DNA of 56,143 nt, taken from positions 1 through 56,143 of the forward strand of contig JNEU01000890.1 in assembly GCA_000697475.1 (NCBI GenBank), written 5' to 3'. Numbering within the stretch: the first letter of the stretch is position 1; the number at the start of each line of letters is the position of its first letter. A model generated the notes under the pieces. That model had not been told where the DNA came from. It searched no databases and saw only the letters and a program-made list of their open reading frames with translations. The position numbers and the translations under genes were made by a program. This DNA comes from Lichtheimia corymbifera B2541. Taxonomy: Eukaryota > Mucoromycota > Mucoromycetes > Mucorales > Lichtheimiaceae. Shown here piece by piece: positions 1-9,913 of the stretch.

Positions 1-322
1 CTGAGATCAAACCTTGTTATACAAACCGAATGTGGGAAAAGGCATGCAATGACAAATCTCTTGACTTGTTTCGCAAATGATAATGCTTCCTTCACCCGGT
101 CAATTTCGGATCCCCCCACCTTATAGAACTCAACAATCCCAACTATAATAATAAAAAAGCCTATCTACAGCGACACTTGAAGTGATGATGATGTGACGAC
201 GATGATGACAAACAACGTCATTTTCAAATTGTGATAATAGCTCTCTTTCTCTCTCTCTTTTCATTTGACATCATCATGGTCCCTATTTCAGTTTTCGTAC
301 TACGCTTTCTTTCTTTTCAGAC
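1..322. other. 5' gene-free stretch
   Basis: No convincing exon is visible. The stretch has a GATGATGATG-type simple repeat (about 183-207) and a CTCTCTTTCT pyrimidine tract (about 240-262) just upstream of the candidate start at 323. It probably holds the promoter and leader of the gene that follows. Confidence 0.4.
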
Positions 323-1238
323 ATGTCCAACAATACTTGCTCAAGGATAAACCACCTTGTTTCTCATTTCCAACACGTAAAACCAACTCGGAAACGCAAT
401 CCCAACCCGTCATTGCAATGCAGTCCCTATGGTACTTTATGCCACCCCCCATGTAAATAGCAACGTTGTAATGCGACTTCCATGTAGCAAAGATGCTTGC
501 TTCTCCCCTACGGCAGTGCAAATACCACCGTAAAATGTTTCCTTCTGGTAAGCTACCATAGCAACAAAGAATAATAGCCAATGGACTAAGATTTATGATA
601 GCACTCTTGCTACGGTTTGGCTTGGGAAGGGATGACAAGATCGACAAGATATCAGCATCTCCAGAGATAATCAGCACCAGTAACCAGGGATCAAAGTACT
701 ATGTTCATTTAAGGAAGAAGATCCTTCAAGAGTTACAGCCGAATGGTATGGATGGGATGGGATGGGATCGATACTCCTATGACGGGATGTGCTTATTTGG
801 ATGACAACAGGGTTTCGATCTGTATTTCGGGGATCATGTCAACATTTTGACAAGGATATGGAACATCGCGTAGAACATGATCTGGCGATCAGTGCTTTTC
901 AACACCTGCTATCAAATCATACCGTGAATATACAACATGTGAAGGATCGAGAATGGCAAAGTAATGAACCTCTCCAGTGTATCCTTGTATGGCGTCATCC
1001 ATCGTCCAGCCTTCCATTTTGCGAGTTGGATCATCGAGTAGGAGATCAATTAGTACCGTCCTATGATGTACGACAGCTATGGCCAGACAAGATCACCAGC
1101 ATGATAGACGCAAATGATACCAGGGATATTGTGGCTGTAGGAGTAAAGAGATCGTCAGCAACTGTGAAGCTTGCAATGGCTCTATGGCGGTGTAATCAAT
1201 ATTATCAACAACCATCATCAGAATCGATTCTACGATAG
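323..1238 (+). CDS. Unrecognised spliced gene, hypothetical protein (about 241 aa)
   Basis: Proposed exons are 323-452, 578-745 and 811-1238; both introns are GT-AG and the sum is 242 whole codons. The second intron (746-810, 65 nt) is the strongest evidence, because it joins two open frames cleanly (LQPN-G-FRSVFRG). The C-terminal 150 residues look like ordinary folded protein, with runs such as HVKDREWQSNEPLQCILVW. I recognise no domain. The first exon is weak: it is basic, low quality, and the start at 323 follows a TTTTCAG that could itself be an acceptor, so the true 5' end may differ or lie outside the window. It reads convergently toward the TcuA-like gene, with only about 30 nt between the stop codons. 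Confidence 0.45.
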
Positions 1239-1270
1239 CCATGTATTATTTAAATAGAAGTCTTCTATGT

Positions 1271-3048
1271 CTACATTCTACTACTCTTAGAGGTCTGTGT
1301 TGCAGCAGAAATACCAGCTTTTCTTCCAAGAATGGCACCCAACATTAAACCACTTTTTTTTTATAATACCAATAAGTCCCTTGTCCACTTGTTATTGCCT
1401 TGGATATTATTACTTACCTTCCTCCAGCATAATTCGAGCTTGCAATGCCACCTACTATTTCGCCAGCACCATAAAGATTAGGTATTTTGTTACCAAAGGA
1501 ATCAAGCATGGCAGCAGTAGTGGGATCGACAGCGAGACCTCCAAAAGTGAACGTGATACCTAGTAGTTGCGAAGCAATCAATCATTCATGTTTGGATCGC
1601 TATCATCATAATCTATACCTGTAGTGATCTTGACAGCGACAAAAGGTGCTTCATCGATCGTACGAGCCCAATTGCTTTTTGGCATTTCAAGTTGGATACG
1701 AGAGGATTGGGTGGATAATCCATCCTTGACAGAGGGATCCCACTTGCAATTTGGATTTTCCTGTCGATGGGCGCGCACAGCTTCATTGTACTCAGTGATT
1801 GTCTTGATCAATTGTTCTTTGCTGGACAATGTTCCTTTCCAAGAGCCTTTGGTAGGAGTGGCGAGCTTTTCGGCAAGTTCTTCGATTGAGTCGGCCACCA
1901 CCTTTTCTACCACATCATCGCTGTATTCTTCTTCTCTCAGGTACGGCAGCATTTTTGAATCCCAAATCTGGAAAGCGATACCACCTGGCTGTCGCATGAT
2001 CTCCTTTCCAAAGAAGGCATACGTGTAATTTCGAAAGTCAGCCCCTTCATCCACAAAACGTACGCCATTGCTATTCAACATCAGGCCAAGTGGATAGCCG
2101 CTTTTGGTGAATTGATTGGTCAAGTGGACATCGCCTTGATGAGGATGGGTATTGGCATCCCAGCAGGTAGCATGACAGGAACTCCAACTGCCAGCCGTCT
2201 TGACATTACAATCACGTTGGGCAATCAAAAGGCCTTCACCCGTATTGTAAGGTGTACCTCGTACATGTGCCAAATCCCAATTGGGGCCAAGGTATTGAGC
2301 ACGCATAGCAGGATTCGCTTCAAAACCACCGCAAGCCAAAATCAATGCATCCGTGGAGATCGTTAGCTTGTCACCTTCTGTTGTAATGGCTTGTATGCCT
2401 GTCACCTTGGATTGATTTGGGTGGGTCAAAATGTTTGTCAAGCTTGTGCCATAGCGCACAATGACACCATGCTTCAGGGCTGCGTCATGGTAATTCTTCA
2501 TCAATCCCTTGCCGCCGTTCACAATACTCAGAACCATTCCTCCCCAGAATTTGTATCGACCCTCCACCTTGTATGCTTGACGATGGAATGAAAATTGGAA
2601 TTGGATTCCCACCTTGTTGAGCCAATCAATGGTATCACGACTTTCGTCCACCAATGTGTTGGCAAGTGCTTCATCAGCTCGACCACCACTCACACGCATC
2701 ACGTCATTGTAGAATTGCTCACGCGTATAAGGCTCCATGTCAATCAATTTTGCAGTTTCAGCATCCACATTATGCACTATCGGAAGAAGGTCATCCAATC
2801 CATGGAACACAGTACGGAATGCACCTATAAAGAGAGAACGTGTATTAGGTAATGACATTCTGTAACCAAAGGAATGGATTGGGCTCATACTTACCAGCAG
2901 TAAAGTAACTATTGCCACCGGGATACGCATCCGCGGTTGATTTCTCAATCAAAAGAACCTTGCTTGCACCGGCTTGTTTGGCTGAAATGGCTGCGGAATA
3001 ACCCGCGTTCCCGCCACCTATGACAACGACATCGTAAAATTCACTCAT
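1271..3048 (-). CDS. FAD-dependent dehydrogenase, TcuA (tricarballylate dehydrogenase)-like
   Basis: Four exons: 2895-3048, 1619-2824, 1418-1559 and 1271-1352 (527 aa). All introns are GT-AG with matching phases. The N-terminus has the Rossmann dinucleotide motif VVIGGGNAGYSAAISA, then GGNSYFTAGAFRTVFHGLDD, the layout of the fumarate reductase/succinate dehydrogenase flavoprotein superfamily. The block VEGRYKFWGGM and the FHGLDDLLPIV segment are closest to bacterial tricarballylate dehydrogenase TcuA, which oxidises tricarballylate to cis-aconitate. The C-terminal FAD signature GAGEIVGGIASSNYAGG is intact, so the protein should be functional. No secretion signal is seen. It is divergent from a permease gene and the two share a 447-nt intergenic region. 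The substrate could equally be another small polycarboxylate; the family is clear, the substrate is inferred. Confidence 0.85.
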
Positions 3049-3494
3049 ATTGCGTGCTTGTGTGAGAAAAAAGGAGGAATGGGGGAAAAGGTACACATAC
3101 AATGATTAAATAGCTGAGAAGGGGTTCCCAAACGCCATGGCCATCGGATATTTGGGACAAAATTTCTTCCGTGATGCAGGTCGCCTTTAATCTCGTCATA
3201 ATCTACTTCCCACGAATCTATCAAAACACTCTGCATGTTTTATCAAATCACCTCTTGTGTGTGTGAATGTCAAGAATAAAAAAGTTTGCTTTCACCCGAT
3301 ATGGCGAAATATGAAAGGGTCCTTTTACCCATATCGGACCCCACATCTCGCTCACGCCCGATCCTTTTTTTTCTTACCTTCTGCAGGACTCACCATCCAC
3401 ATGTAACTGGATCATGTCCCCGCGTGTGTCTTGTTATATAAAGCCCTGTTGCATCCCATGGCTCTTTTTTCTTTCACACACACACACAACCACA
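3049..3494. promoter_or_regulatory. Shared divergent promoter region
   Basis: This 446-nt region separates the start codons of the TcuA-like gene (-) and the MFS permease (+). A TATATAAAG box lies at 3435-3443 for the permease. Two GATATGG/ATATCGG stretches (about 3298-3335) repeat the words CACCCGATATGG and CCCATATCGGACC and could be a shared operator, but that is only suggestive. A CA-rich tract runs up to the permease start. Confidence 0.5.
3435..3443 (+). promoter_or_regulatory. TATA box of MFS permease gene
   Basis: TATATAAAG sits 52 nt upstream of the ATG at 3495, a normal core-promoter distance for a short fungal leader. Confidence 0.5.
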
Positions 3495-5592
3495 ATGGCT
3501 GACGTTGACAAGGACAAGCACTCATCCCCTCCTGTGGATCACGAAGTCTTGGAACCAGAAGCTGCTGCTACTACCACGGATCCTGAAAAGGGCTCAGATC
3601 ACAAATCTCTTGAAAAAAGAATCGTTCGGTAATGAGTGCGATATAATAAAGTGATCTTTGTATACAGTGATACTCATTGTGGGTCATCATAGGAAACTTG
3701 ATCTACGCCTTCTTCCGTTGCTTTGTATTTTATACTTTTTGGGTTATTTGGATCGGTAACTAGGAATGACTTTTTTTACCTAAAAATGCCATGGCTCAAT
3801 TCTGTTACTCTTTTAGATCCAACATTGGCAATGCTAAACTTGGTGGGTTGATTGATGACCTTGGTTTAACCACGAGCCAATTTCAATGGTGCTTGTCTAT
3901 CTTTTATTTCGGTTATGTGTTATTTGATGTGCCGGCAAACATCATCTTGCGCAGATGGCGTGCATCCTATTGGCTTGCCATCATTACGGCGTAAGTGTAT
4001 ACCTTATGAAAGAGACCCGCAATGCACTCACCACGCCTTTTAATAGTTTATGGGGCGTTGTTGCTATGGCAATGGCAGGAACTAAAAACTTTCCAGGTCT
4101 TATTATTGCACGTTTGTTCTTGGGTATCCTCGAAGCAGGTAACAGCGTCTATAAAGCTTGATGATACAATGGCAGCCTATTGATACGATGATGTTTTAGG
4201 TTTCTTTCCGGGTGTCCTGTAACGTATCAGCCATCTCCATTGTTTACACACACGCTGACTCTCTTTTGCATTTATAGATATTATCTCTCGATCTGGTATA
4301 CGAGAGGTGAATATGGCCGACGAGTGAGTTACTTTTGGTCGTTTAGCTCGCTTGCAGGTGCATTTGGTGGCTTGATCGCATATGGTATCTCCATGATTCC
4401 CACGCACACATTGAACACATGGCAGTGGTATGATCCATTTATTATGCATGAAAACGCTATCCACTGATGCACTATTATGATTCAGGTTGTTTATTATTGA
4501 AGGTGCTCCATCGGTGGTAGCTGCCTGTGTAGCAGCTTGGTATCTTCCAAATACACCGGAAACTGCAAAGTTCTTAACCCAAGATGAACGCAAAGTTGAG
4601 ATTGAACGTCTTGCAACAGGCAAGTAGTCCTATTTGAGAGCAGGAAGAAGGGTTCTTGGTATATAATAGAGCTAACCATTGCTTATATGATTTATAGATC
4701 AAGGAGCTGCTAATGATCACGCGTGGTCATGGGATCGAGCTGCATCTGTATTCTTGGATTATAAAACATACGTCTATTGTTTCATCTACATCACGGGAAC
4801 AAGCGCTCTGCAAGGTGTAACCCTCTTTCTTCCTTCCATTATCAGCGGGATGGGAGCCTGGGATAAGGCGGTATCTCAAGCTTTGACTACACCCCCTTAC
4901 TTTTTGGCCTTTATCTTTACCATCATTGCAGGCTATACATCAGGCAAGTGGGATGAAAGGTGTACGTTGGATTTTATTGACATTCTCTTGATAATAGATC
5001 GGTTCTTTGATCGTGCATATCATATGATTGGTATCAATGTCGTGGGCATGGTCGGTTTCTTGTTGCTGATGTTTATTGCCGAAGAACAAGTGGGCGTACG
5101 ATACTTTGCTGCTTGCCTATCGACAATTGCTGTGGTAAGATATGATGAGATGGAAGCATATGATCGTACTTTGATGACTCAATTTGCTGCTTCTAGTATG
5201 CCAATGTCCCTGTCAAGGTGGCCTGGTTCAATAATAACTTGTAAGTAGGGTTAGACTGCTCCAAAATCCATTCTTCTCACTTTACGCTATGTAGTGGTGG
5301 ATTGACACGCCGTGCCCTCGCCTCTGCAGTGATTGTTGCTATAGGTACAATCGGTGGAGCGATTGGCGGCCAAATCTACTTCGATGAGCCATTTTACTTT
5401 GGCGGAAACACCATTGCCTTTTGTTGCCTAGGCGCACAAAGCATTGCTGATATTACACTGCGCATTGTTTTGGCTCGGGAAAACAAACGACGTGACCAAC
5501 TGACTCAGGAACAAAAAGAATATGAAATTTTCAAGTATGGAGGTGCCGAGTTGGCAGGTGATCGCCATCCCGATTTTCGTTACGTATTATAA
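3495..5592 (+). CDS. MFS permease, anion:cation symporter (Dal5/Tna1-type) family
   Basis: Ten exons: 3495-3628, 3693-3755, 3817-3990, 4047-4138, 4200-4218, 4278-4427, 4486-4619, 4698-5134, 5197-5240, 5295-5592 (514 aa). It shows LDRSNIGNAKLGGL after the first membrane segment, QFQWCLSIFYFGYVLFDVPAN, LGILEAGFFPG and YYLSIWYTRGEYGRR, which are hallmarks of the fungal ACS group (allantoate, nicotinate, biotin and similar carboxylate permeases). It should have twelve membrane spans with long hydrophilic termini. Exon 5 is only 19 nt. The intron at 4620-4697 uses a GC donor. Inside exon 8, 4973-5008 could be a 36-nt GT-AG intron whose removal keeps the frame (502 aa). Its pairing with the TcuA-like gene suggests a carboxylate substrate (inference). 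Confidence 0.9.
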
Positions 5593-6499
5593 TGTCTCTT
5601 GTCACGTATATACATCTTGCCTATATCTATTGTATTATAATAATATAATATCTTCATGATAATGCAGGGGTCTTCAATGAATGATGTAGTAATAAAGCAA
5701 AGCTATGGATGGTTGTGATGAATGCTTGTACGACGTGAGCCCAATATCATACATGAATAAAAGTCCAAGAAGGGATTACACTAACTGAACATGCGATGCA
5801 TACCACGTTGGCGACAAGATCTATACATGCTCGAAGAAGAAAAGTCGTAACATCATATTTGATTTTCGATACACCCTAGTGAAAGAATGATATGATAGGA
5901 GAAAGAGAAGTTGTGTATGATGATAATAGGGGACAACATTGATGTTTATAACTAGATGGTGTGTGTGGTTGTATTTCGGTGACCACAAAGAGTGATAAAA
6001 AAATTGTTGGGGTTGCCAGCACAAAGAGTCTCAGTGTGATTGATTGTTCATGCATAGATCGGTATTGTAATGTAAACAAAGTGACAGGCACCATAAGCGT
6101 GCACATTTTCAATGCAGACATGGTGTCTTTATTTCTCAATCACTAGAATTATCCTCATTGTGTCAGTTTCATTCTTCAACTAAATTAATCTTTTAAAACG
6201 ATCTGTGACGATGCGTTGCTTTGGACGTGAATGGAGAGCGTTGCTCCAGTAAGGACGAGGATACCCAAGCGCAATCCTTACATGCATGGAGTGTCTGTGT
6301 ATGCAGACGGATGATGATGATAGCTGTAGATGGTAGACAGATTACACAAACTGATGATGAACGTTGTTGGCCTTTTAGGAATGTAGAAATGTTGGATAAA
6401 CGCAGGTGTTACGACAACGATGATGGTAGATACGACAGCAGAAAGATCAAAGTGTCTAATTTCCAATCCCAACCGTTCCATGTACCAAACCAATAATCA
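5593..6499. other. Intergenic, no gene seen
   Basis: AT-rich with scattered short open frames on both strands, none with splice support or recognisable content. It carries one copy of a 42-nt dispersed word (5717-5758) also found at 11260-11301. It ends at the left border of the large palindrome. Confidence 0.4.
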
Positions 6500-9400
6500 G
6501 ATCCATATCCATAACGAGTCGTATATATTGAAACAAGTTGCTACGCGTAAATAAAGCTGCTTCTATATAAAGACTATCTGCTGTACACGTAAAAACGGCT
6601 GCAAGGCAGATTGTTGCAAGTGAAGAATGCTGTTCGAGACAATGAAGCAAAGACATTGCTAATAGCAACTGCTGGAATGAATGCTGTTACGTTTGATTGT
6701 CGTAAAGGAGCGTGCAAGAGAGTGTGTAGTGTCAAGAGACGCGTGTGTTGTAGTAGGCTGAGTACATGCCATGGAGTTGCCATTCAGTCAAAGACAATCG
6801 GATCAAGGCAGTTGTAGGATTGACATGATGGGGCGAAGCAGTACAATCGTTCGCAGGTGGTAGTTGTAGTTGAATGGGGCAACAGTTGAGAATGGGAAGA
6901 AGAGTGGATAAGTGAGAGTGGAAGAGGTGGAAATTAAATCTGTCAGGCAGTCAGACATATTCATATACACTGATATAAATGTATGATATTGGGATTGTCT
7001 GTCTCGAACCTCAAACTTGCACACAATATGCTCTAGGTCATGCTGAACAACTTTGTCTTAATAACGAACCCACACTTCATTTGAAAATTTCGAATGGCAG
7101 AGCATAATGTGGGATTGACTATAACGGATGAAAATTGGGAAAGCGCCGGATTTATGAAAAAGTCAATTAGTATGTAGTTTCTTGAGATTCCCCATCTCGC
7201 ACTTGAAACTTGGTCAGATGGTTCTCTGGGACATGCTGATCAACTCCATTCATTTAAAAACCGCATGGTTCATTATGAACATTTTGAATGCCGGCCAGCC
7301 CAAATGTAGGAGAAAGTGGGGTAGACGCTCCTGTTCCCCGAGATTGCCCACCTCGAACCTGAAGCTTTCACACAACATTCTTTCAACCACGCCGAGCAAT
7401 TTCGTTCTCATAAAGTCCCCAGAGTTCATTATGAAAACATTGAATGTAGGAGAGACGACGAAGGGATGGTAACATAAATAGGGTGTACGGCCGTACGCGC
7501 CGATATTGCTGGTGGGGACGTCGAAACTTGGTCAGGAGGTGCTCTCGGTCATGCTGATCAATATCGTTCTCATAAAGTCTCTACACATCACTATGGAGAT
7601 TTGGAGAAACAGGCACCTTTATGTTTTTGCATATACTGTAAGCGTGATGCTATATGGAGAGTGGAGTTTGTTCATTGTCAAGTAGGTAGACCCCGATAGA
7701 GCCGAAGATGCAGACGGACTTCTTTGTGCAACACAGCTCATTTGCATGATACTTCACAATGAACAAAGGCCACTTGTCATATATCATCACGCTTACAGCA
7801 TATGTAAAAACATAAAGATAGCCGTATCTCTAAACTTTACAATGAAACATGGGGTTTTCAATCGAACAAAGTTGCTCGTCGGGGTGAAGCGCACCTTGGG
7901 TGCAAGTTTCACGATCAGGCTCGCCGATCCTAGATTTCGCAATGTCACCACCAGCCAAAGTGGATCGTGGGTCGACCTCTCGAATTTTTTTTTCGACTTT
8001 GGCTGGTGGTGACATTGGGTGAATCTGAGATCGGCCACGACGATCGTGAAACTTGCACCCAAGGTGCGCTACACCCAGGCGAGCAACTTTGTTCGATTGA
8101 AAACCCCATGTTTCATTGTAAAGTTTAGAGATACAGGCATCTTTATGTTTTTACATATACTATAAGCGTGATGCTATATGATAAGTGGCCTTTGTTCATT
8201 GTGAAGTATCGTGCAAATGAGCTGTGTTGCACAAAGAAGTCCGTCTGCATCTTCGGCTCTATCGGGGTCTACCTACTTGACAATGAACAAACTCCACTCT
8301 CCATATAGCATCACGCTTACAGTATATGCAAAAACATAAAGGTGCCTGTTTCTCCAAATCTCCATAGTGATGTGTAGAGGCTTTATGAGAACGATATTGA
8401 TCAGCATGACCGAGAGCACCTCCTGACCAAGTTCCGACGTCCCCACCAGCAATATCGGCGCGTACGGCCGTACACCCTATTTATGTTACCATCCCTTCGT
8501 CGTCTCTCCTACATTCAATGTTTTCATAATGAACTCTGGGGACTTTATGAGAACGAAATTGCTCGGCGTGGTTGAAAGGATGTTGTGTGAAAGCTTCAGG
8601 TTCGAGGTGGGCAATCTCGGGGAACAGGAGCGTCTACCCCACTTTCTCCTACATTTGGGCTGGCCGGCATTCAAAATGTTCATAATGAACCATGCGGTTT
8701 TTAAATGAATGGAGTTGATCAGCATGTCCCAGAGAACCATCTGACCAAGTTTCAAGTGCGAGATGGGGAATCTCAAGAAACTACATACTAATTGACTTTT
8801 TCATAAATCCGGCGCTTTCCCAATTTCCGCCCATCATAGTAAACCCCACATTGTGCTCTCCCTTTCGAAATTTTCATATGAAGTGTAGGTTCTTTACTAA
8901 GACAAAGTTGTTCAGCATATCCTAGAGCATATTGTGTGCAAATTTCAGGTTCGAGACAGGCAATCCCAATATCATGCATTGATATCAGTGTATATGAATA
9001 TGTCTGACTGCCTGACAGATTTAATTTCCACCTCTTCCACTCTCACTTATCCACTCTTCTTCCCATTCTCAACTGTTGCCCCATTCAACTACAACTACCA
9101 CCTGCGAACGATTGTACTGCTTCGCCCCATCATGTCAATCCTACAACTGCCTTGATCCGATTGTCTTTGACTGAATGGCAACTCCATGGCATGTACTCAG
9201 CCTACTACAACACACGCGTCTCTTGACACTACACACTCTCTTGCACGCTCCTTTACGACAATCAAACGTAACAGCATTCATTCCAGCAGTTGCTATTAGC
9301 AATGTCTTTGCTTCATTGTCTCGAACAGCGTTCACAACCTTGTCGTGTTCTACTACAGCACTCGCTCTTGCACCGTCCTCTGCCACGACCAACATCACAG

Positions 9401-9560
9401 CAGTTGCTATTCGCGAACCCTTCACTCGATCATCTTAAACAGCATCCTTTACTTTCAGTACTTTTTGCCCTTAAGCCTCTTTCACGTGAACAGCAGATAG
9501 CCATTGTACAGAGGCAATTTGCCTTCAATACATACAGACTCCTTTGGACGATGCCATATC
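6500..9560. mobile_element. Large near-perfect palindrome (fold-back type repeat)
   Basis: Positions x and 15958-x pair along most of the span, placing the centre near 7979. Ungapped arms run about 6626-7950 and 8006-9332 with only scattered differences. Outside that, 6510-6625 and 9333-9560 are related, but the right arm carries about 140 nt extra. Each arm contains: a module also seen near 40030-40400 and 52850-53345; three to four units of the 85-nt family word; a 95-nt piece bounded by TTGTTCATTG words; and the hairpin core at the centre. No transposase is visible. Open frames exist on both strands only because the arms mirror each other. It may be a fold-back element, or two elements inserted head to head. 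Confidence 0.8.
7840..8130. repeat. Hairpin core, copy 1 (palindrome centre)
   Basis: CAATGTCACCACCAGCC (from 7941) faces GGCTGGTGGTGACATTG (ending near 8018), separated by a short loop with GTCGACC and a T tract. The flanks are not symmetric: the left side has GATCCTAGATTTCG and the right side has GAATCTGAGATCGGCC. The same asymmetry recurs in most other cores. Outer flanks on both sides are copies of the family word, facing outward. Confidence 0.75.
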
Positions 9561-9913
9561 AAGTACGCCTCAATACAAGCAATCTTCACCTGGTTGAGCT
9601 GCGATGGAAAGTGACCAAGAAAAAGGTTGATCAACAACCTGATGGAAAAGGATCAGCAGCAGTATTGAACTTGCAATGGCTATGATGTTGGATGCAATCG
9701 AGCGAGAAAGAAATCTGGGATGTTGCTTTGGTTACCTGTCGCGTCGGCAGCAAGAAGAATGGATCATACATGTGGATACGGCCGAGGATACACGATGGAT
9801 TAGATGGAATTGGCGAAGGGGCTTATATATTTAACGAAAGGTGTTTTACAGCCATGGTTGATGTTGGAGTACTCAAGACGATGCATGCAGCAGCCAAGAA
9901 TATAATGACATAG
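9560..9913. repeat. Outer module of the repeat family with decayed reading frame
   Basis: This extends the right palindrome arm and has no left-arm counterpart. The + frame 9692-9913 contains VALVTCRVGSKKNGSYMW and TMHAAAK. Related peptides are found on the - strand at 39576-39899 (VALVAWRIASKKNRSFYAG) and about 52500-52690 (FTLVTWRAVSWNEGAYRL, MHAAA). The nucleotide copies differ by frameshifts and stops. I cannot name the protein; it may be a remnant of an element-encoded or captured gene. Confidence 0.5.

Noticed and set aside
1624..2852. Several + strand frames of 65-135 codons.
   Set aside because: Antisense shadows of the large second exon of the TcuA-like gene.
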